This document shows, one piece after another, positions 6,131 through 11,211 of a DNA stretch of 11,211 bases. Positions within the stretch are counted from its first letter, which is position 1; every line of letters starts with the position of its first letter. Made by a program: the position numbers and the translations under genes. This DNA comes from JAWUWD01 sp034112085 (GTDB taxonomy: Bacteria > Bacteroidota > Bacteroidia > Cytophagales > Cyclobacteriaceae), in NCBI GenBank assembly GCA_034112085.1, contig JAWUWD010000076.1, forward strand, positions 1 through 11,211, in the 5' to 3' direction. The notes under the pieces were generated by a model that worked only from the letters and a program-made list of their open reading frames with translations, had not been told where the DNA came from and did no database searches.

Positions 6131-9100
6131 ATGCGAAAAATATTACTCTTTGCTTTATCATTTGCTTGGAGTTTGATTGCATTAGGTCAGGACAACTTCC
6201 CGATCAATGATGTAAAAGACAACAGAACAAATGCTTATGCTTTCACAAATGCAACAGTCCATGTCGATCATCAGACAACTATAGAAAATGCGACTCTATT
6301 AATTAAAGATGGTATTATTCAACAAGTTGGTGCTGGAATAAATGCTCCGCAAGGGTATGCAACAATAGATTTAAAAGGAAAACATCTCTATCCATCATTT
6401 ATTGAAATGTACAGTAGTTATGGTTTACCCAAACTTGAAAAATCAGGGGGCTTTGATTGGGGGGCTGCGGAAAAAATAGCTCCATTAACTAAAGGAGCAT
6501 ACAATGCCAATGATGCGATTAAATCCAATCACAATGCTGCTAGTGCTTTCACTATAAACAATGATGCCGCTAAAGAATTGAGAAATATTGGTTTTGGTTC
6601 TACTTCATCTTTTCGGAAAGATGGAATTGCTCGAGGAACGTCTGTATTAGCTACTCTTGGTAATACTTCAGACAATAGAGTAATTATAAATGAAAGAACT
6701 GCTGCTTATTATTCATTTGACAAAGGTAGTTCTAAACAAAATTTCCCTGTCTCACTAATGGGTTCAATCGCATTATTAAGACAAACCTATATGGATGCGT
6801 CCTGGTATAAATCATCTCAACCATTCACCGACATATCATTGGATAGTTGGATTGATCAACAATCACTCCCTCAGATAATTGAGGGCAATGATAAACTAAG
6901 CGTACTTAGAGCTGATGCAATAGGAGACGAATTTGGCGTACAATACATCATTAAAGGTGGTGGTGATGAATATCAAAGAATTTCAGATATAAAATCTACG
7001 AATGCATCACTTATAATACCAGTTAATTTTCCAGAAGCATATGATGTTTCTGATCCAATTGAAGCCAATAATGTTTCATTGGGAGATATGAAACATTGGG
7101 AGCTAGCTCCTACTAATGCGTCAGTACTAGCATCTAATAACGTTACGTTCGCTTTCACATCATCTGATCTTAAAAAGAAAGATGACTTTCTTAAAAACAT
7201 TAGGACCGCAGTTTCTAATAATTTATCAGAAGCCAAGGCATTGGAAGCATTAACTATGACTCCTGCGAGACTGCTTAAAGTAGATAATAAACTAGGTTCA
7301 CTTCACAAAAATAAAATAGCCAACTTCATCATCACTTCAGGTGGGCTATTTGATGAAGACACTAAGATCTATGAAAACTGGGTTCAGGGTGAGCAATTCA
7401 TAGTTAACAAAGAAGATATCAATCTCACAGTTGGGAAATATCTCTTTAAAATAAGTGATATTAGTTATGATGTTGAAGTCTCTGGTGAAACTGGTAGTTA
7501 TAAATTCGACATAGTAGTGAACGACTCTACAAAGATCAAAATGACAAATAAGCTCATTGATGACATAATCAACCTTAGCTATACACCAGGAGATGCTAAA
7601 AGCGATGTTAGATTGACGGGATGGAAAACTGTAAATGGATGGAAAGGTCAAGGACAACTAATCAATGGAAATTGGAATACTTGGTCTATGATCTATTCTG
7701 GCGAATTAGATAAAAAAGAAGATAAGAAAGAAGTAGAGAGCAAAGAAGAAAATGGTGATAAAGATAAAAAACAAGAAGACAAACTTGGCAACATAATTTA
7801 TCCATTTGTGGCCTATGGAAATAGTATTCTTCCTAGTCAAGAAACTTTACTCATCACCAATACCACAGTTTGGACAAACGAAAGTGATGGAATTTTGAAA
7901 GATACTGATGTTCTGATCCAAAATGGTAAAATTGCTGAAATTGGAAAAGGAATTTCAGCCAAAGGAGCTAGAATTATAGATGGGACTGGTAAACACCTGA
8001 CTGCCGGTATTATTGATGAGCATTCTCATATAGCCTTAAGAAGTGTGAATGATGTAGCCACCAACAGTAGTTTAGTACGAATGGAGGATGTTGTGGATTC
8101 AGAAGACATCAACATTTACCGCCAGCTATCTGGTGGAGTCACCACTTCACAGCTACTACACGGGTCGGCAAATCCAGTTGGGGGCCAGTCCGCTATAATA
8201 AAGCTAAGATGGGGTTCATCACCAAATGAAATGCTGATCAATGGAGCTGATCCATTCATCAAATTTGCTTTGGGCGAAAATGTGAAACGCTCCAGAAGCA
8301 ATAATTCTGTAAGATATCCATTGACCAGAATGGGTGTAGAACAGGTGTATGTTGATGCATTTACAAATGCGTTGGCTTATGAGAAAGAATGGAAAGCATA
8401 CAATGCACTACCTTCGAAATCTAAAGCAAAAGCTGCTAAGCCTCGCAAAGATATTGTCCATGACACCATGTTGGAAATCTTAAAAGGAAAGCGATTCATA
8501 AGCTGTCATTCTTATGTTCAGTCAGAGATCAATATGCTAATGAAAGTAGCTGACCAGTTTGGTTTTAAAATAAATACATTCACTCATATCCTTGAAGGAT
8601 ACAAAGTAGCTGACAAAATGAAAGCTCATGGCGCAGGTGCTTCTACCTTTTCAGATTGGTGGGCATACAAATGGGAAGTGCGCTATGCTATCCCTTATAA
8701 TGCAACTATCATGCATAACGAAGGGGTAACTGTAGCTATAAACTCAGATGATGCCGAAATGGGTAGACGTCTGAATCAAGAAGCTGCAAAATCTGTGAAA
8801 TACGGTGGTATGAGCGAAGAAGATGCACTGAAAATGGTGACGCTAAATCCTGCCAAGTTATTGCACTTGGACGATCAAATGGGAAGTGTAAAAGTAGGTA
8901 AAGATGGTGATGTAGTATTGTGGTCAGACCATCCACTATCTATTTACGCTATTGCAGAAAAAACTATCATAGACGGGAAAATTTATTACGATAGAGAAAA
9001 GGATGTAGAAATGAGAAATGAAATCACCTCTGAACGTGCTAGACTCATTGGGAAGATGAAAGATGCAAAAACTGGAGGGAAAGCGGTTCAAAAACCAGTA

Positions 9101-9169
9101 AAAAAAGGTCGCCACAATTTTGAATGCGATGATCTTGTTGAGCACCTCTCTTTAAATCAGAATAAATAA
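6131..9169 (+). CDS. Secreted two-module amidohydrolase-superfamily protein
   Basis: ATG 6131 is chosen because it opens a clean signal peptide (MRKILLFALSFAWSLIALGQ). An ATG at 6107 and a TTG at 6095 lie in frame upstream and only lengthen the n-region. The protein of 1012 residues holds two amidohydrolase modules. The first (about 30-440) has the composite beta domain and GKHLYPSFIEMYSSYG where an HxH metal motif should be, so it probably lacks a metal site. A Lys/Glu-rich linker follows (527-552). The second module (about 575-990) keeps the motifs: GIIDEHSHIA with His631 and His633, CHSY with His793, THILEG with His819, and INSDDAEMG with Asp873. It ends with the usual KVGKDGDVVLWSDHPL strand. 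Such proteins hydrolyse C-N bonds in small substrates such as dipeptides, hydantoins or imidazolones; the substrate here is unknown. It is the first gene of a tight three-gene cluster, with 2 nt to the next ATG. Confidence 0.88.
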   Translation: MRKILLFALSFAWSLIALGQDNFPINDVKDNRTNAYAFTNATVHVDHQTTIENATLLIKDGIIQQVGAGINAPQGYATIDLKGKHLYPSFIEMYSSYGLPKLEKSGGFDWGAAEKIAPLTKGAYNANDAIKSNHNAASAFTINNDAAKELRNIGFGSTSSFRKDGIARGTSVLATLGNTSDNRVIINERTAAYYSFDKGSSKQNFPVSLMGSIALLRQTYMDASWYKSSQPFTDISLDSWIDQQSLPQIIEGNDKLSVLRADAIGDEFGVQYIIKGGGDEYQRISDIKSTNASLIIPVNFPEAYDVSDPIEANNVSLGDMKHWELAPTNASVLASNNVTFAFTSSDLKKKDDFLKNIRTAVSNNLSEAKALEALTMTPARLLKVDNKLGSLHKNKIANFIITSGGLFDEDTKIYENWVQGEQFIVNKEDINLTVGKYLFKISDISYDVEVSGETGSYKFDIVVNDSTKIKMTNKLIDDIINLSYTPGDAKSDVRLTGWKTVNGWKGQGQLINGNWNTWSMIYSGELDKKEDKKEVESKEENGDKDKKQEDKLGNIIYPFVAYGNSILPSQETLLITNTTVWTNESDGILKDTDVLIQNGKIAEIGKGISAKGARIIDGTGKHLTAGIIDEHSHIALRSVNDVATNSSLVRMEDVVDSEDINIYRQLSGGVTTSQLLHGSANPVGGQSAIIKLRWGSSPNEMLINGADPFIKFALGENVKRSRSNNSVRYPLTRMGVEQVYVDAFTNALAYEKEWKAYNALPSKSKAKAAKPRKDIVHDTMLEILKGKRFISCHSYVQSEINMLMKVADQFGFKINTFTHILEGYKVADKMKAHGAGASTFSDWWAYKWEVRYAIPYNATIMHNEGVTVAINSDDAEMGRRLNQEAAKSVKYGGMSEEDALKMVTLNPAKLLHLDDQMGSVKVGKDGDVVLWSDHPLSIYAIAEKTIIDGKIYYDREKDVEMRNEITSERARLIGKMKDAKTGGKAVQKPVKKGRHNFECDDLVEHLSLNQNK

Positions 9170-9171
9170 TA

Positions 9172-10479
9172 ATGTATAATAACATGAGAAATAGATATAT
9201 AATATTATCGGTATTCCTCCTATTAATAGGCAATACCTTCGCACAATCTAATCAACCAGCTCCAGCTCAGTCAAAACCCATTCTACTAATGAATGGTGTC
9301 GCGCATTTGGGGAATGGTGAGGTTATTGAAAACTCGGCTATTGCCTTCGAAAATGGCAAAATCACTATGGTGGTTGATGCTACTGTGGCTAGAATCGATG
9401 GCAGTAAATACGAAACTGTAGATATTTCAGGTAAACATGTCTACCCTGGATTCATACTACCGAATACTTCACTAGGACTTGTAGAAGTAGAGTCAGTCAA
9501 TGCCACTATTGATGCAGATGTAGTATGATCACTGAATCCTAATGTAAGATATATTATCGCTTAGAATACGGACTCCGAACTCATTCCTACTTTCAGACAC
9601 AATGGAATACTGACTGCCCAAGTAGTACCTAGTGGTGGACCAATATCTGGAACTTCCTCGATTGTGCAATTGGACGCGTGGAATTGGGAAGATGCTATAG
9701 TAAAAGCTGATGATGGCATTCATTTAAGTTGGCCTGCAAGAAAGCTTAGACCAAGATGGTGGAGAAATGAAACTGAATATCGTGTCAATAAAAATTATGA
9801 CAAATCGGTTGCTGAAATTGTCAAGTTATTTAATGATACAAAAGCCTACAATGAAAATAACCTTGGCATAAAGAACCTCAAACTCGAAGCTATGAAAGGG
9901 CTTTTTGATGGAAGTAAAAAATTATTCATACATGAAGATGCTGCTAAACCAATGGTAGAAAGTGTTCAGATGGCCAAGAAAAATGGTGTACAGCATATTG
10001 TTATATCTGGTGGTCGAGAAGCAGCTATGATAGCTGAATTTATTAAGGATAATAATATTTCAGTAATTCTAGGTGGAGTGCATAATATGCCTAACAGAGA
10101 AGAAGAAGCTGTAGACCTGCCTTATGAGACACCAGCCATATTGCACAAAGCTGGTATCAAATTTTGTATCGCGTATGGAAGCTCTACAATGAGCGAGAGA
10201 AACCTTCCTTTCTTAGCCGGAACAGCAGCAGCTTACGGAATGGACAAGGAAGAAGCTTTAAAACTAATCACATCCAATACGGCTGAGATTTTAGGGCTAA
10301 CAGAGTTGGGCGTATTAAAAAATGGCAATAGAGCTACTTTATTCGTGAGTGAAGGTGATGCCCTCGATATGCGTACCAATCAGGTGACTCACGCTTTCAT
10401 TGATGGGAGACAAGTAAAAATCAATGGGATGCAAGAAGTGCTGCATAAAAGATACAAAGAGAAATACGGTCAAAAATGA
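9172..10479 (+). pseudogene. Secreted amidohydrolase-like gene interrupted by two in-frame stop codons
   Basis: From ATG 9172 (or ATG 9184, MRNRYIILSVFLLLIG, a better signal-peptide start) to TGA 10477-10479 one frame runs 435 codons and encodes one amidohydrolase-like module. It is broken only by TGA at 9526-9528 and TAG at 9562-9564. The sense sequence continues between and after them: SLNPNVRYIIA, then NTDSELIPTFRHNGILTA, PISGTSSIVQLDAWNWEDA, and the C-terminal LITSNTAEILGLTELGVLKN. The frame is conserved throughout, so these look like two point nonsense changes and not a frameshift. From memory of homologues, the TAG sits where Tyr (IAYNTDSE) is expected. The module lacks the HxH motif (GKHVYPGFILPNTS) and the late Asp (FCIAYGSSTMS), so even the intact form was probably not a classical hydrolase. 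It may have partnered the upstream protein. Sequencing error is possible. Confidence 0.8.
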
Positions 10480-11211
10480 TTTTTTCTATCAAATTAGTAA
10501 AGCGCATATATGAGTTAAAGCTCTTATATGCGCTTTTTTGTGTTCTTTTAGTTACAAATAGCTTCTCTCAAAATCTAGGTGCTCTACAATTACCTGAAGG
10601 CTTCTCCATCTCAGTGTTTGCAGAAGTGGAGAATGCAAGATCACTTGCTAAAAGCCCCTCAGGGACGATATTTGTAAGTACCAGAACGAGTGACAAAGTT
10701 TATGCACTCCAAGACACGGATAAGAATGGCATTGCCGATAAAAAATTCATCATTGCAAAAGGCCTTAAAACTCCCAATGGAGTAGCTTTTAAAAATGGTG
10801 ATCTGTATGTGGCTGAGGTCAGCAGGATATTAAAGTATTCGGACATTGAATCAGATCTAGACAATCCTCCAACTCCAAAAGTGATTTATGACAAGCTACC
10901 TAGTGATAGACATCACGGCTGGAAATATATAGCCTTTGGTCCAGATGGAAAACTATACATCCCAGTTGGAGCTCCTTGCAATATCTGCGAAAGTGATGAT
11001 CCAAGATATGCGTCAATCTCAAGAATCAATTCAGATGGAACTGGGTTTGAAAATGTAGCCAGAGGTGTCAGGAATACAGTTGGATTTACGTGGCATCCTA
11101 CTACTAACGAAATGTGGTTCACAGATAATGGTCGGGACATGATGGCTGACAACTTCCCTCCTTGCGAGTTAAACGTTATAACTAAAAAAGATCAACACTT
11201 TGGGTATCCCT
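10476..11211 (+). CDS. Secreted PQQ-dependent sugar/sorbosone dehydrogenase-like beta-propeller, N-terminal part
   Basis: The frame is open from ATG 10476 to the window edge (245 codons). The start overlaps the previous stop (ATGA). Residues 1-31 form a signal peptide with a long n-region (MIFSIKLVKRIYELK) and core LLYALFCVLLVTNSFS. The mature part begins LGALQLPEGFSISVFAE. Family features are VSTRTSDKVYAL, GLKTPNGVAFKNGDLYVAE, DRHHGWKYIAFGPDGKLYIP with His146/His147, GAPCNICESDDP (168-171 is CNIC), ARGVRNTVGFTWHP, MWFTDNGRD and CELNVITKKDQHFGYP. This matches the soluble glucose/L-sorbosone dehydrogenase propellers, which use PQQ to oxidise sugars or related compounds in the periplasm. The CxxC is not followed by His, so it is not a heme c site. 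No in-frame ATG, GTG or TTG lies between 10476 and the mature region, so this start is the only reasonable one despite the hairpin inside it. The C-terminus is outside the window. Confidence 0.85.
   Translation, partial: MIFSIKLVKRIYELKLLYALFCVLLVTNSFSQNLGALQLPEGFSISVFAEVENARSLAKSPSGTIFVSTRTSDKVYALQDTDKNGIADKKFIIAKGLKTPNGVAFKNGDLYVAEVSRILKYSDIESDLDNPPTPKVIYDKLPSDRHHGWKYIAFGPDGKLYIPVGAPCNICESDDPRYASISRINSDGTGFENVARGVRNTVGFTWHPTTNEMWFTDNGRDMMADNFPPCELNVITKKDQHFGYP
10499..10539 (+). terminator. Rho-independent terminator-like hairpin inside the 5' end of the PQQ-dehydrogenase-like gene
   Basis: The arms 10499-10514 and 10521-10536 pair at 15 of 16 positions (one T-T mismatch at 10511/10524), with a 6-nt loop (TTAAAG) and a GCGC block in each arm. 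A run of six T (10534-10539) follows on the plus strand. This is a textbook intrinsic terminator placed 20 nt after the amidohydrolase stop. It also encodes residues 8-22 of the next signal peptide. It may end the amidohydrolase transcript, act as an attenuator, or be tolerated when ribosomes translate through it. Confidence 0.75.

Noticed and set aside
7346..7657. A 103-codon antisense frame inside the amidohydrolase gene, and similar shorter frames (6973-7236, 8116-8301, 8736-8936, 8936-9145, 10913-11152).
   Set aside because: All are opposite strongly coding, family-recognisable sequence and show no protein features of their own.
9526..9564. Programmed recoding (selenocysteine, or reassigned TGA/TAG) in the second amidohydrolase-like gene.
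   Set aside because: No stem-loop of SECIS type is evident after the TGA. The TAG would need a separate explanation, and neighbouring genes use TGA, TAG and TAA as normal stops. Nonsense mutation or sequence error is simpler.
9664..10479. An independent gene starting at 9664.
   Set aside because: It lies in the same frame as 9172-9528. The sequence between the stops and 9664 is also family-like coding sequence, and 9664 falls inside the conserved SGTSSIVQLDAW segment. It is the 3' part of one broken gene.

Overview
The window looks like a chromosomal segment of a member of the Bacteroidota, probably a marine Cytophagales-like bacterium. The evidence is AT-rich DNA, no clear Shine-Dalgarno sites, TAnnTTTG-type -7 boxes, a WG-repeat secreted protein, a Bacteroidota-style FecE ATPase with a C-terminal extension, and paired secreted amidohydrolase-like proteins. 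The lineage is inferred from protein style, not from a marker gene.

Left part (1-5916). The window opens inside the right end of an IS3-family insertion sequence: the last 36 codons of its transposase, then its terminal repeat ending at base 141. The element sits inside a minus-strand lipoprotein gene and cuts it after codon 75. Reading along the minus strand from the middle of the window come hemA (glutamyl-tRNA reductase, first committed step of tetrapyrrole synthesis), a 713-residue secreted WG-repeat protein, a FecCD/BtuC-type permease, a FecE-type ATPase and the broken lipoprotein gene. The last four are tightly packed: 8-nt overlap, 4-nt overlap, 28-bp gap. They look like one operon for import of an iron chelate, heme or cobalamin. 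No substrate-binding protein or TonB-dependent receptor is visible. An 83-bp gap separates hemA from this operon.

Middle (5917-6130). This is a divergent intergenic region. It holds a perfect 7-bp-arm dyad (CATGACC-AA-GGTCATG) centred about 40 bp upstream of the inferred hemA start site. That position suits a class II activator of the CRP/FNR kind.

Right part (6131-11211). Three plus-strand genes are packed head to tail. The first is a secreted two-module amidohydrolase in which only the second module keeps the metal-ligand motifs. The second is a secreted single-module amidohydrolase-like gene carrying two in-frame stop codons (TGA 9526, TAG 9562) in an otherwise continuous frame. The third is a secreted PQQ-dependent sugar/sorbosone-dehydrogenase-like beta-propeller, cut by the window edge, whose ATG overlaps the previous stop. 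A strong terminator-like hairpin (10499-10539) lies inside its signal-peptide codons.

No CRISPR array, tRNA, rRNA, phage or clear defence system was seen. The most interesting points are the hairpin inside the start of the third gene, the double-nonsense amidohydrolase, the WG-repeat protein in a FecDE-type operon, and the hemA dyad.
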